Notes under the pieces: model-generated
Told to the model about the DNA's origin: nothing
Databases searched by the model: none
The model's input: the letters and a program-made list of their open reading frames with translations, nothing else
Source of the DNA: an uncultured Clostridia bacterium
GTDB taxonomy: Bacteria > Bacillota > Clostridia > Christensenellales > Aristaeellaceae
Length of the DNA: 64,000 bases
Assembly (NCBI GenBank): GCA_946187775.1
Contig: CAMHSI010000002.1
Coordinates: forward strand, 1-64,000
Direction: 5' to 3'
Made by a program: the position numbers and the translations under genes
Part shown: positions 1-7,741 of the stretch, in pieces
Layout: every line of letters begins with the position of its first letter
How positions within the stretch are numbered: the first letter of the stretch is position 1

Positions 1-427
1 TCAGCGCCACCGTGAATCCCAGTCCCATGCCGATGCCGTCCATCACGGACAGCAGCGGAGTATGCTTGTTGGCATAGGCCTCCGCCCGGCCCAGGATGAT
101 GCAGTTCACCACGATCAGGGGGATATAGATGCCCAGCTCGTCATACAGGGAAGGGATGTAGGCTTTGATCAGCAGTTCCGTCACCGTCACCAGGCTTGCC
201 ACAATCACGATGTAGGCGGGCAGCCGCACCTGATCCGGGATCACTTTCCGCAGGCAGCTGATCACCAGGTTGCTTAGTACCAGCACCGCCAGGGTGCTCA
301 GACCCATGCCGATGCCGTTGGCCGCCTGGGTGGAAACCGCCAGCGCCGGGCACATGCCCAGCATCAGCACCAGCACCGGGTTCTCTTTGATCAGGCCGTT
401 CCAGAGGCGTTCCATATATTTCTTCAT
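1..427 (-). CDS. rnfE: Electron transport complex subunit RnfE (3' end beyond window)
   Basis: Reading the minus strand from ATG at 425-427 gives MKKYMERLWNGLIKENPVLV, then hydrophobic segments containing LGMCPALAVSTQAANGIGMG, which is the RnfE/NqrD-type integral membrane subunit of the Rnf complex. Rnf couples reduced ferredoxin oxidation to NAD+ reduction and ion pumping. The frame runs off the window at base 1, so only about 142 codons are present and the ORF track omits it. It starts 1 base after the stop of the rnfDG gene, consistent with the order rnfC, rnfDG, rnfE and translational coupling. rnfA and rnfB are expected just outside the window (inference). Confidence 0.88.
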   Translation of the reverse strand, partial: MKKYMERLWNGLIKENPVLVLMLGMCPALAVSTQAANGIGMGLSTLAVLVLSNLVISCLRKVIPDQVRLPAYIVIVASLVTVTELLIKAYIPSLYDELGIYIPLIVVNCIILGRAEAYANKHTPLLSVMDGIGMGLGFTVAL

Positions 428-428
428 G

Positions 429-1967
429 TCAGTTGCCTCCCTTCAGCACTGTTTCGTAAAGATCCAGGCCGGCGTTCACCGCGTTGACCACGGCGTTGGA
501 GGTTACGGACGCGCCGGTAATGGCGCTGATTTCCTGTTCTCCGGAGGCGGTTCCCTTCACCAGCGTCAGTTTTCCGCCCTTTCCGGGGAACTGATCCTTA
601 AAGGCGGGCTCGTCCGCCTTCATGCCCAGTCCGGCCGTTTCGTTCAGTTCTGTAAAGGAGATTCCCGTGATCCGGCCGTCCGCCGTGAGGCCCATGGCCA
701 GGGTTACGTTTCCGCCGAATCCTTTGGAGGTCACGTTCAGGGCATACCCGATCACGTTCCCTGCCGCGTCTTTTGCCGCATACGCCTTGTTCACCCGGGT
801 GGCCGAGTCCGCCATGGCCGTGATGGACTCCTGGGCGGCTTCCGCCACCGCGAAGGAATCCGCCTCGGGGCAGACCGCCTTGTAGGCTTCCGTTTCCTTG
901 GCCAGTTCCTGCTCCTCAATGGTGCTCCGGGTCAGGGAATACACGCCGCTCAGAGCCAGGCCGGCCAGCGCCGCGATCAGCGTCAGGGCGATCACGGGCT
1001 TCGGAATCCGGAAGGGCTCCCGCTTGACCCGGCGGGTCTTGCCGATTTTCCGGTAGGCAAAAGGCTTCTGGACGATGTAGGTGTCGATCAGAGGGGTGCA
1101 CACATTTCCGATGATAATGGCGTAGCTGAAGGAGTCCGCGGTGTTTCCCCACAGCCGGAAGATGCCTCCCAGCACGCCGATGAGGCAGCCATAGATGAAC
1201 TGTCCCAGCCGGCTCACCGGGCTGGTCACATAGTCCGTCGCCATGAAGAAGGCGCCCATCACCACGCCGCCGCCGCACAGGTGCGCCAGCAGGTACTGGG
1301 GATTGAACCCTTCCCCGCCGAACAGGCCGATCAGCAGGGTAAATCCGATCAGCACGCTGAAGCAGATCTGGCCGTGAATAATGTCCAGGCTCCACAGCAG
1401 CAGGCCGCCCACCAGCAGCGCCAGGATGGACCCGCCGATGACGCCGTCCGCCGTGCCCAGGAACATCTCCGTAATGTTTACTTCTTCAAAGGCCTTCAGC
1501 GCGCCCATGGGGGTGGCGGATGCCACCGCGTCCACCGCGGGCTTGATGGCCATGTCGTTGGCAAAGGAGATCAGCAGGAAGCATCTGGCAGCCAGCGCCG
1601 GGTTGATGAAGTTCTTCCCCAGGCCGCCGAAGCAGCCCTTGCAGACCACAATGGCGAAAACGGAGCCGATCACCGGCAGATAAAGGGGCGTCCTGGGCCC
1701 CAGGGACAGGGCCAGCAGCAGGCCGGTCACGGCCGCGCTTCCGTCCCAGATGGTATCCGGTTTCCGGCAGATCTTGTTGAACACCCATTCGGAGGCCACC
1801 GCGGAAACCACGGCCAGTGCCACGATTCCGAAGGCGTTCCAGCCGTTCACCAGGATACCCACAATGGTAGCCGGCATCAGGCTAAGCAGTACCATCCGCA
1901 TGATATACGGAGTCGTCCATCCGTCCCGGGTATGGGGAGAGGAGGAAAGATTCAGCACACCGTTCAT
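429..1967 (-). CDS. Fused RnfD-RnfG subunit of the Rnf complex
   Basis: One uninterrupted 512-codon frame carries two subunits that are normally separate. Residues 1 to about 310 are RnfD: several membrane segments and the motif SATPMG, whose Thr matches the covalent FMN site of RnfD. A basic linker (KIGKTRRVKREPFRIPK) follows. From about residue 320 comes RnfG: one membrane helix (ALTLIAALAGLALSGVYS), then an extracytoplasmic FMN-binding domain ending in ITGASVTS. In RnfG the flavinylated residue is usually Thr in S/T-G-A-T; here it reads TGAS, so Ser would be modified. The ATG overlaps the rnfC stop by 4 bases. The fusion puts two flavinylated domains on one chain; assembly error is unlikely because the linker is in frame and plausible. 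Confidence 0.9.
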   Translation of the reverse strand: MNGVLNLSSSPHTRDGWTTPYIMRMVLLSLMPATIVGILVNGWNAFGIVALAVVSAVASEWVFNKICRKPDTIWDGSAAVTGLLLALSLGPRTPLYLPVIGSVFAIVVCKGCFGGLGKNFINPALAARCFLLISFANDMAIKPAVDAVASATPMGALKAFEEVNITEMFLGTADGVIGGSILALLVGGLLLWSLDIIHGQICFSVLIGFTLLIGLFGGEGFNPQYLLAHLCGGGVVMGAFFMATDYVTSPVSRLGQFIYGCLIGVLGGIFRLWGNTADSFSYAIIIGNVCTPLIDTYIVQKPFAYRKIGKTRRVKREPFRIPKPVIALTLIAALAGLALSGVYSLTRSTIEEQELAKETEAYKAVCPEADSFAVAEAAQESITAMADSATRVNKAYAAKDAAGNVIGYALNVTSKGFGGNVTLAMGLTADGRITGISFTELNETAGLGMKADEPAFKDQFPGKGGKLTLVKGTASGEQEISAITGASVTSNAVVNAVNAGLDLYETVLKGGN

Positions 1968-3313
1968 TTCTGTCCGCCTCCTTCCCGTTTTTTCTTCTCC
2001 TGGATTTCAGCCTTTGCTTGTTTGAAGGTCTGCATCAGCGGACGCTTCGCTGGGCAGGCTACGGTGCAGCTGCCGCACTGGATGCACTCCAGGCCGTACA
2101 GCTTTTTCTCATACCGTTGCAGGTCCCCGGCAATGGCGGCGTCCGCCATCAGCTGGGGCATCAGTCCCACCGGGCATACCGTGGTGCACCTTCCGCAGCG
2201 CAGGCACGCTGTCATCAGCTTTTCCGCCTGCTCCACCGGGTCCTCCGCCAGCAGGGTCAGCCCGTTGTTCTGTTTCTGGATCGGAACGTTCAGGTCGCTC
2301 ATGGCAATGCCCATCATGGGTCCGCCCGCCAGCGCCTTCACCGCCGTTTTTCCTTCCTTCACGCCGCCGCAGGCTTCCAGCAGCTCCGCGTAGCTGGTTC
2401 CCACCCGCACGAAGAAGTTGGCCGGTTCCTTCACCGCCTCCCCCGTCAGCGTAAAGCACTGGCTGAAGAGGGGCTCATGGTACAGCACCGCCCGCTGGAT
2501 CGCGTACAGGGTGCCCACGTTCTGCACGATGCAGCCCACGTCTGCCGGCAGCTTGCTGATGGGGAAATCAATGCCGGTCACCGCCTGGATCAGGCTGCGC
2601 TCGCCGCCCTGGGGATATTTGGTAATCATGGTATGCACGCTGATCCGCTGTTTCCCGGAGGCGGCAATCTCCATGGCGTGGATGGCCTCGGGCTTGTTGT
2701 CCTCGATGCAGATCACGCCTTCCGCGTTCGGGAAAAGCTGCAGCACCAGCTCCAGTCCTTCCACGATGGCCGGGGCGTGGGTGCGCATCAGCTGGTCGTT
2801 GCAGGTCAGGTACGGCTCGCATTCCGCCCCGTTGGCAATGACGTATTCAATGGCGTCCGGATCCTTCGGCTTAAGCTTTACATGGGTCGGGAACCCGGCT
2901 CCGCCCAGGCCTACGATTCCCGCGTCCTGCACCCGCTGGAGGATCTCGTTGGAGGAAAGGTCCCCCTCGCTCTCCCGCTGGGAATAGTCCGCAGCCGGCG
3001 TGAACAGCCTGTCGTTGTCAATCACGATGCATTCCGCCGTCCCGCCGGTCAGCACCCGGCGCTTCTCGATGGCCTTCACCTTTCCGGAACAGCTGCTGTA
3101 AATATGCGCGGAAACGAAGCCGTCCGCCTCTGCGATCCGCTGGCCGACCAGCACCGTGTCCCCCTTCTGTACAATGGGCTTTGCGGGTTTTCCGATGTGC
3201 TGCTGCAGGGGAAATACCATTTCACCCTGCGGATCATACAGGCGCAGCCGGACGTCCCGGCTCAGCTCTTTATGCTCCGCCGGATGGACGCCGCCGCGAA
3301 AAGTGTTTCTCAC
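1964..3313 (-). CDS. rnfC: Electron transport complex subunit RnfC
   Basis: RnfC is the peripheral NADH/flavin and iron-sulfur subunit of Rnf. The protein starts with RNTFRGGVHPAEHKE, the typical RnfC beginning, so I place the start at GTG (3311-3313) rather than the longer track ORF. The middle has a Complex I 51-kDa-like nucleotide/FMN region (GLGGAGFPTHVKL). The C-terminus has two 4Fe-4S motifs, CLRCGRCTTVCP and CIQCGSCTVACP. About 450 residues is normal for the family. First gene of the operon; its stop overlaps the rnfDG start (ATGA). Transcribed divergently from the sugar-binding GGDEF gene. Confidence 0.92.
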   Translation of the reverse strand: MRNTFRGGVHPAEHKELSRDVRLRLYDPQGEMVFPLQQHIGKPAKPIVQKGDTVLVGQRIAEADGFVSAHIYSSCSGKVKAIEKRRVLTGGTAECIVIDNDRLFTPAADYSQRESEGDLSSNEILQRVQDAGIVGLGGAGFPTHVKLKPKDPDAIEYVIANGAECEPYLTCNDQLMRTHAPAIVEGLELVLQLFPNAEGVICIEDNKPEAIHAMEIAASGKQRISVHTMITKYPQGGERSLIQAVTGIDFPISKLPADVGCIVQNVGTLYAIQRAVLYHEPLFSQCFTLTGEAVKEPANFFVRVGTSYAELLEACGGVKEGKTAVKALAGGPMMGIAMSDLNVPIQKQNNGLTLLAEDPVEQAEKLMTACLRCGRCTTVCPVGLMPQLMADAAIAGDLQRYEKKLYGLECIQCGSCTVACPAKRPLMQTFKQAKAEIQEKKKREGGGQK

Positions 3314-3401
3314 AGTCTTTCCGACCCCTTTCCCGTCTTTGCCGCCCTGCGGCTTCTGTTGTATTCTGAATCGGAATGCGATCCCGCATCCTATCCTGTC
3401 T

Positions 3402-3430
3402 ATTTTATCATTCCCCTTCCGCAAAGTAAA
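3402..3430 (-). promoter_or_regulatory. Predicted sigma-A promoter of the rnf operon
   Basis: On the minus strand, TTTACT (3430-3425), a 17-base spacer and TAAAAT (3407-3402) lie about 90 bases before the rnfC GTG, leaving a leader of roughly 80 nt. The -35 element is 5 bases from the -35 of the divergent promoter, so the two face away from one small shared region. Confidence 0.6.
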
Positions 3431-3435
3431 GGCAT

Positions 3436-3464
3436 TTGACAACGGATCCGGAAGCCCGTACAAT
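3436..3464 (+). promoter_or_regulatory. Predicted sigma-A promoter of the sugar-binding GGDEF gene
   Basis: TTGACA (3436-3441), a 17-base spacer and TACAAT (3459-3464) form a near-consensus promoter. A start near 3471 leaves very little leader before ATG 3482, which favours either leaderless-like initiation or use of the TTG at 3509. Confidence 0.7.
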
Positions 3465-3481
3465 AAAAGAAACAGCATGGA

Positions 3482-5365
3482 ATGAAAAGCGGAAAAGGGG
3501 AATCATATTTGGCTGGCAGAGCATATCAGATCGCTTATTTTGCCGTTGACTGGAACTATGAGCTGGTCGACAAGACCCTTCACGGCCTGAAGCAGTATAC
3601 GGACACGCATCGGAACGTGCTGCTCCGCATTTTTGACTGCTTCGGCACCGATCAGGACAACGCCAAGGACAGGAGCGAGTACCGGATTTTTTCCCTGCCG
3701 GACCTGAGCGCCTTTGACGGGGTTGTGATCCTGAGCAACCAGATCATTCTCCAGCGGGTGCGGGACGAGCTGGTCCGCCGGATCGACGAGGCCGGCATTC
3801 CCGCCGTCTCCCTGGGCTATCCCCTCCCCGGCTGCGTCACAGTCACCCATGACAACCGTGCCGCCCAGTATGCCATCACGGACCACGTGATCCGGGAACA
3901 CGGGGCCCGGAAGCTGGTGTACCTGACCGGGAACCTCTACAACGGCTGCACCGAGGGGGTCACCCGCCTCCAGGGCTTCCGGGACGCCTGCCGGGACAAC
4001 GGGATCCTCCCCGAGGATGTCCAGGTGCTGGAAAAGACCTGGCGCACCACCGACGGCACGGACACCGCCCGCCAGTGGATCGAGGAGGATCTTCCCCTGC
4101 CCGACGCCTTTATCTGCGCCAATGATGAAATGGCCCTGGGGCTCATGGAAGCACTGCAGGAAAACAACATCTCCATCCCCGGGGATGTCATCGTCACCGG
4201 GTATGACAATCTGGACAGCGCGGCCCTTTCCTGCCCCCGCCTCTCGTCGGTCTACTGCGATTACAGGAAGCTGAATTACCATGCCATGGAAACCCTGATT
4301 TCCATGATCGAGGGAAAACGGGTTCCCTCCGTGGTCAACGGGGAGTTCACCGCCGTCCCCTCCGAATCCTGCGGCTGTCCCGACGATGCCCGTGCCGACA
4401 CCCTGCGGGACCGGTATTTCCAGCAGACCCGTTTCCTCCGCTCCTTTTACCTGCTGCAGGATCAGCTGGCCCAGGAGCTTTTTGAGGCCAACAACCTGAA
4501 GGACCTTACCGCCGCGGTGCTCCGCAACCGGGCCATCTTCGGCTGCCATGACATATTCCTCTGCTTCAACGATTATTACTTCGACAATTATGAGAAGGCC
4601 GAGTGGACCCAGGACTCGGAGAATTACGGTGCGGAAATGGTCCTGGCCAGCCGCAACTACCTCCGTTTCCCCACCCGCCAGCTGCTGCCGGAGCCCTATC
4701 TTTCCCGGGAGCGCTTCCTCATTTTCTATCCCCTGCATTACAACACCTACTCCATCGGGTATATCGCCATGGACGGGCTCAGCGAAGCCGCGAAAATGAA
4801 CCTGCATGAAAGCATCTTCAACTTCCTGGAAATCGCCATTGAAAACATCCGGAAAAAGGAGCTCCTCCGCCGTTTCAACGAAATGCTCGATGACCTCTAC
4901 GTCCACGATGGGCTTACCGGCCTGTATAACCGTTTCGGCCTGCAGCGCTTCGGGCCGGAGATCTACAGCCGCATGCTCCGCAAGTACGGCAGCGCCCAGA
5001 TCCTCTTCACCGATATGGACGGCATGAAGGAGATCAACGACACCTTCAGCCACGATGCCGGCGACACCGCCCTCCGGGCTGTTTCGGAGATCCTGCGGTC
5101 CTGCTGCTCCGGGGAGGATTTCATCATGCGCTACGGCGGGGATGAGTTTGTCGTCATCGCCGGCGGCGGGGAGGAGGACCTGAAGGACCGGGTCCTCGCC
5201 GCGGTGGAAGCCTGGAATGAAAAAAGCGGACAGCCCTTCAGGCTGGGGCTGTCCGTCGGAGTCGTCCATGCGGGGCGCGGCTCAAAGCGCTCTCTGGAAG
5301 ACTGTATCCGCGAAGCGGATAAACTGATGTATGGGATCAAAACAGCAAGAAAGGTTGGCAGATAA
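3482..5365 (+). CDS. Cytoplasmic LacI-type sugar-binding domain fused to a GGDEF diguanylate cyclase
   Basis: Residues about 12-300 match the periplasmic-binding-like fold of LacI regulators (IAYFAVDWNYELVDKTLHG; DAFICANDEMALGLMEAL; VTGYDN), but there is no helix-turn-helix, signal peptide or membrane segment. A middle region (about 310-465) of unknown type follows, then a GGDEF domain (about 475-627) with DGLTGLYNR, DMDGMKEINDTFSHDAGD and YGGDEF. The RxxD inhibitory site five residues before GGDEF is absent (SGED). The likely role is making c-di-GMP in response to a soluble ligand such as a sugar (inference). ATG 3482 has no Shine-Dalgarno; an in-frame TTG at 3509 after AAAAGGGG is an alternative start. 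Confidence 0.85.
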   Translation: MKSGKGESYLAGRAYQIAYFAVDWNYELVDKTLHGLKQYTDTHRNVLLRIFDCFGTDQDNAKDRSEYRIFSLPDLSAFDGVVILSNQIILQRVRDELVRRIDEAGIPAVSLGYPLPGCVTVTHDNRAAQYAITDHVIREHGARKLVYLTGNLYNGCTEGVTRLQGFRDACRDNGILPEDVQVLEKTWRTTDGTDTARQWIEEDLPLPDAFICANDEMALGLMEALQENNISIPGDVIVTGYDNLDSAALSCPRLSSVYCDYRKLNYHAMETLISMIEGKRVPSVVNGEFTAVPSESCGCPDDARADTLRDRYFQQTRFLRSFYLLQDQLAQELFEANNLKDLTAAVLRNRAIFGCHDIFLCFNDYYFDNYEKAEWTQDSENYGAEMVLASRNYLRFPTRQLLPEPYLSRERFLIFYPLHYNTYSIGYIAMDGLSEAAKMNLHESIFNFLEIAIENIRKKELLRRFNEMLDDLYVHDGLTGLYNRFGLQRFGPEIYSRMLRKYGSAQILFTDMDGMKEINDTFSHDAGDTALRAVSEILRSCCSGEDFIMRYGGDEFVVIAGGGEEDLKDRVLAAVEAWNEKSGQPFRLGLSVGVVHAGRGSKRSLEDCIREADKLMYGIKTARKVGR

Positions 5366-5388
5366 CGCCAACCTTTCTCGCTGTTTTT
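5343..5388 (+). terminator. Rho-independent terminator overlapping the GGDEF stop codon
   Basis: An 11 to 12 bp stem (AGAAAGGTTGGC with GCCAACCTTTCT, loop AGATAAC) is extended by CAGC/GCTG across one mismatch and followed by TTTTT. The stop codon lies in the loop, so the last codons of the GGDEF gene form the left arm. Confidence 0.85.
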
Positions 5389-5392
5389 AGCT

Positions 5393-5420
5393 CTCAACTC
5401 TTCACTCTTAACTCTTCACT
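5393..5420. repeat. Short tandem repeat, two 14-base units
   Basis: CTCAACTCTTCACT is followed directly by CTTAACTCTTCACT (13 of 14 identical), between the terminator and the aquaporin stop codon. No function is evident. Confidence 0.55.
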
Positions 5421-6082
5421 TACTTCGTCTCTTTCCCGTTCAGCAGCATGTGCACAATGGCCGCCACCGCGCCGCCGACCAGGGGAGCGAGGATGAACAC
5501 CCAGATGCCGTGCAGGTTCCCGGCAATCAGGGCCGGTCCGAAGGAGCGGGCGGGGTTCACGGAAGTTCCGGTGAAGTTGATGCCCAGCAGGTGAACCAGC
5601 ACCAGCGCGCCGCCGATCACCAGGCCGGCCACGGTGCTGTTTTCCTTCTTGGAGGTAACGCCGAGGATCGCCAGCACAAACACGCAGGTCAGGATCGCTT
5701 CGATCACGAAGGTCGGGAACCAGGCGTCATGATACAGGGCGTTCATTCCCAGCTTGGAGGTGTCCCGCACCACGGTGTTCAGGGCGCCGGCGCCGGCGAT
5801 GGCACCCGCGAACTGGGCCACGATGTAGCCGCAGAAATCCTTCACGGACAGATCGCCCTTGATCAGGAAGGCGATGGAAACCGCGGGGTTGATGTGGCAT
5901 CCGGACACGTTGCCGATGGAGTAGGCCATGGCCACGATCACCAGGCCGAAGGCCAGCGCCGTGCCGATGAGGCCGGCCGTTCCGTTTTCAGGGGTGCAGA
6001 TCTGCCCGGCCACGCCGCAGGCAAAGAACACCAGTACCGCGGTACCGATAAACTCAGCACAATACTTACGAAGATCTTTCAT
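5420..6082 (-). CDS. Aquaporin, MIP family (AqpZ-like)
   Basis: A channel for water or small neutral solutes in the membrane. The protein has six hydrophobic segments and the two NPA boxes, GCHINPAVS and SVNPARSFGP; the Arg after the second NPA is the selectivity-filter residue, and the sequence around it resembles AqpZ more than GlpF (inference). I start at MKDLRKYCAEF (ATG 6080-6082) because AAGGAGGG lies just upstream; the longer track ORF adds residues not seen in the family. At 220 residues the length is typical. Monocistronic, with its own promoter. Confidence 0.9.
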   Translation of the reverse strand: MKDLRKYCAEFIGTAVLVFFACGVAGQICTPENGTAGLIGTALAFGLVIVAMAYSIGNVSGCHINPAVSIAFLIKGDLSVKDFCGYIVAQFAGAIAGAGALNTVVRDTSKLGMNALYHDAWFPTFVIEAILTCVFVLAILGVTSKKENSTVAGLVIGGALVLVHLLGINFTGTSVNPARSFGPALIAGNLHGIWVFILAPLVGGAVAAIVHMLLNGKETK

Positions 6083-6108
6083 GGAAATCCCTCCTTTTTT
6101 TCCAAAAG

Positions 6109-6137
6109 AGGATAGCACAATGTACGGACAAAATCAA
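6109..6137 (-). promoter_or_regulatory. Predicted sigma-A promoter of the aquaporin gene
   Basis: Minus strand TTGATT (6137-6132), 17-base spacer, TATCCT (6114-6109), followed by a short leader with AAGGAGGG before the ATG. Confidence 0.6.
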
Positions 6138-6166
6138 GTCCGGGCACAGCGCATCGGTATAGCGCT

Positions 6167-6434
6167 CTAATAACCAGGCTGATTCCATGATCGATGTTCT
6201 TCGATTAATTGAGCAACCGTTGAATTGCCATGGTCACCATCTGGCCCCCCATTCATCCCCAAGATAAATAATCCGCTGCCCGCGCCATTCTTTGTTCAGC
6301 ATTGTACAAAAGGCTCTGAGACCCATGCAGTCATACCAAATCGTTTGATATAGCTTGCACCTTGAATCATCAAAATCTCCGCACTGGATGAACTCACGTC
6401 GATCCATATTTACCCAGGAATAGTACACGCCCAT
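6167..6434 (-). pseudogene. Small unrecognised protein, frameshifted in a G run
   Basis: The open frame starts MGVYYSWVNMDRREF and stops after 66 codons at GDEWGARW. If one G of the six-G run (near 6245-6250) is removed, the frame continues as GDEWGPDGDHGNSTVAQLIEEHRSWNQPGY and stops at 6167-6169, giving about 89 residues of sensible sequence. This suggests a single-base insertion in a homopolymer, either true decay or a sequencing error. It follows the fragment at 6458 on the same strand by 23 bases. I do not recognise the family; it is rich in Trp and Cys and probably cytosolic. Confidence 0.55.
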
Positions 6435-6457
6435 TTTGTTACCTCAATAGACTCATG

Positions 6458-6627
6458 TTATTCCGCAATGCCCTCTCTCTTGAACTTCACCGGCATATGT
6501 TTGTCGATCTGCTCAGGTTCATATTCAAAACTGGCGCAGATGATCCGAGGTCCGTCCAGCGTCAGGGTTCTGCCATGCAACTGGTCTGTCAGGTACTGCC
6601 GGCATTTCTCATATTCTTTGTTCGATA
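6458..6627 (-). pseudogene. C-terminal fragment of a minus-strand gene, 5' end lost at the CRISPR array
   Basis: Too short for the ORF track. Reading the minus strand gives SNKEYEKCRQYLTDQLHG, then PRIICASFEYEPEQIDKHMP and KFKREGIAE before TAA (6460-6458). There is no in-frame start codon; upstream the frame passes into a partial CRISPR repeat and hits a stop. The first residues (SFTLG-I-SNKEYEKC after virtual removal of the array) would run in frame from the cas9 fragment, but the later part does not look like any Cas9 C-terminus I know. It could be the tail of a fused or deleted cas9 remnant, or of an unrelated gene. Confidence 0.5.
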
Positions 6628-6894
6628 TACTCTCAAACGATCACTTTATTAATAATCCACAATAAAAGAATTATATTCCCCTACAAGATTACACTACTCT
6701 CAAACATCCCAACGCGGTTCCCTTCTGGCTGACGCGTTTTATTCCCCTACAAGATTACACTACTCTCAAACACGGCGCATTTGCAATGCCCAACCGTGCG
6801 GGTTTTATTCCCCTACAAGATTACACTACTCTCAAACTACCGGGAGTTCTGGCTGGCTACCCGTATCGTTTTATTCCCCTACAATATTACACTA
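6628..6894 (-). CRISPR. Small type II CRISPR array, split terminal repeats, four spacers
   Basis: Repeat (minus strand) begins GTTTGAGAGTAGTGTAAT and ends GGGGAATAAAAC, 36 bases. Full copies are at 6736-6771 and 6802-6837, with a degenerate copy at 6670-6705 (altered 3' end). The end copies are partial: 11 bases at 6628-6638 and 27 bases at 6868-6894 (one substitution). Spacers are 6639-6669 (31), 6706-6735, 6772-6801 and 6838-6867 (30 each). Minus-strand orientation is inferred from the repeat type (similar to known GTTTGAGAG type II repeats), the degenerate distal copy and complementarity to the tracrRNA. No leader or cas1/cas2/csn2 is present. Confidence 0.93.
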
Positions 6895-7705
6895 TGCCAA
6901 GCGTAAAGGATCTGATCTCTGCATATTCCGGATTCCCAAAGAGCTTTTCAGCATCGATTGTGCCACCGCACAAGCCCTTCAGGATCATTTCTGCATCATA
7001 GGGAAATTCCTCACTTGCTTTAGGTGGCTTTGCCCCACCGAAACAAATGGTTTTCAGCCGTTTCATTCTGTTGTTGATGCCGGTATGCTCGTGCAGTACC
7101 TTCCCGAATTCGTCAAGGTCGCAGCCATCCCATGGCAGTTGTACACCATTCTCGGTAAAATAATCCTGCAGTCCTGTGTATACCAGATGAAAATCTGTAA
7201 CTTTATCAATCTTTTCTTTCTCAATCTCATTCAGGAAGTGACCACGGTGCACCAAAAGCCATTCACAGGCCAGATAGACAAGTCTGGGATCATGAGGGTC
7301 ATCCGACTCCATTAATTCGACTATCAAATGATGAATGGTTGGATACTGCTTGTTAAACTCCCGGTCAGTAAACCCGGGATCATTGAAAAACAGATATCTT
7401 CCTTCTCTTTTCTCCGGCTGAAGACCGCTCATCTGAAGCCGTCTGAAAAAGCCCGGGTCTATTTTGTCAATCACCGGTGCAAAAAGCTCCTGCAGAAGCT
7501 GAACGCGCTGCTGCCTGCGTTTCAGTCTGCGCCGGGCAATACGGAAATTCCGCCTGTCTGTATTCAGATTCGCCTGTTCAAACAGCGTAACGCCCCAGGC
7601 CGGTTCCCCATGAAACTTTCGAAGGGTGTAAGCTTCGTCCGTTACAGCGTAACCAACAGAATCCGTACCGATATCAAGCCCCAGGTAGTATTCTTTTTCT
7701 GACAT
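6887..7705 (-). pseudogene. cas9: cas9, N-terminal fragment only
   Basis: 272 codons against the roughly 1000 to 1400 expected. Residues 6-22 (YYLGLDIGTDSVGYAVT) are RuvC-I with the catalytic Asp; about 53-75 (RRNFRIARRRLKRRQQRVQL) is the arginine-rich bridge helix; the rest is the start of the recognition lobe. RuvC-II/III, HNH and the PAM-interacting domain are missing. The last codons come from the CRISPR repeat (ATA GTG TAA), so the array interrupts the gene. The start is well supported by AAGGAG nine bases upstream. It cannot encode a working nuclease; a role as a truncated RNA-binding or regulatory product is speculative. Confidence 0.9.
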
Positions 7706-7706
7706 A

Positions 7707-7735
7707 TTGACAAACTCCTTTCGAGAATGTATCCT
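7707..7735 (+). promoter_or_regulatory. Predicted promoter of the tracrRNA gene
   Basis: TTGACA (7707-7712), a 17-base spacer and TATCCT (7730-7735) predict transcription from about 7742, just where the anti-repeat begins. It lies between the cas9 start codon and the tracrRNA, overlapping the cas9 ribosome-binding site on the other strand. Confidence 0.72.
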
Positions 7736-7741
7736 TATTAC

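Noticed and set aside
6458-6627. The C-terminus of Cas9
   Set aside because: The tail PRIICASFEYEPEQIDKHMP does not resemble RuvC-III or the PAM-interacting domain. Continuity with cas9 at the join is possible only for the first few residues.
6455-6665. Two short plus-strand ORFs before the CRISPR array
   Set aside because: They are opposite the minus-strand fragment SNKEYEKC...GIAE, which has better coding character, and run into the repeat.
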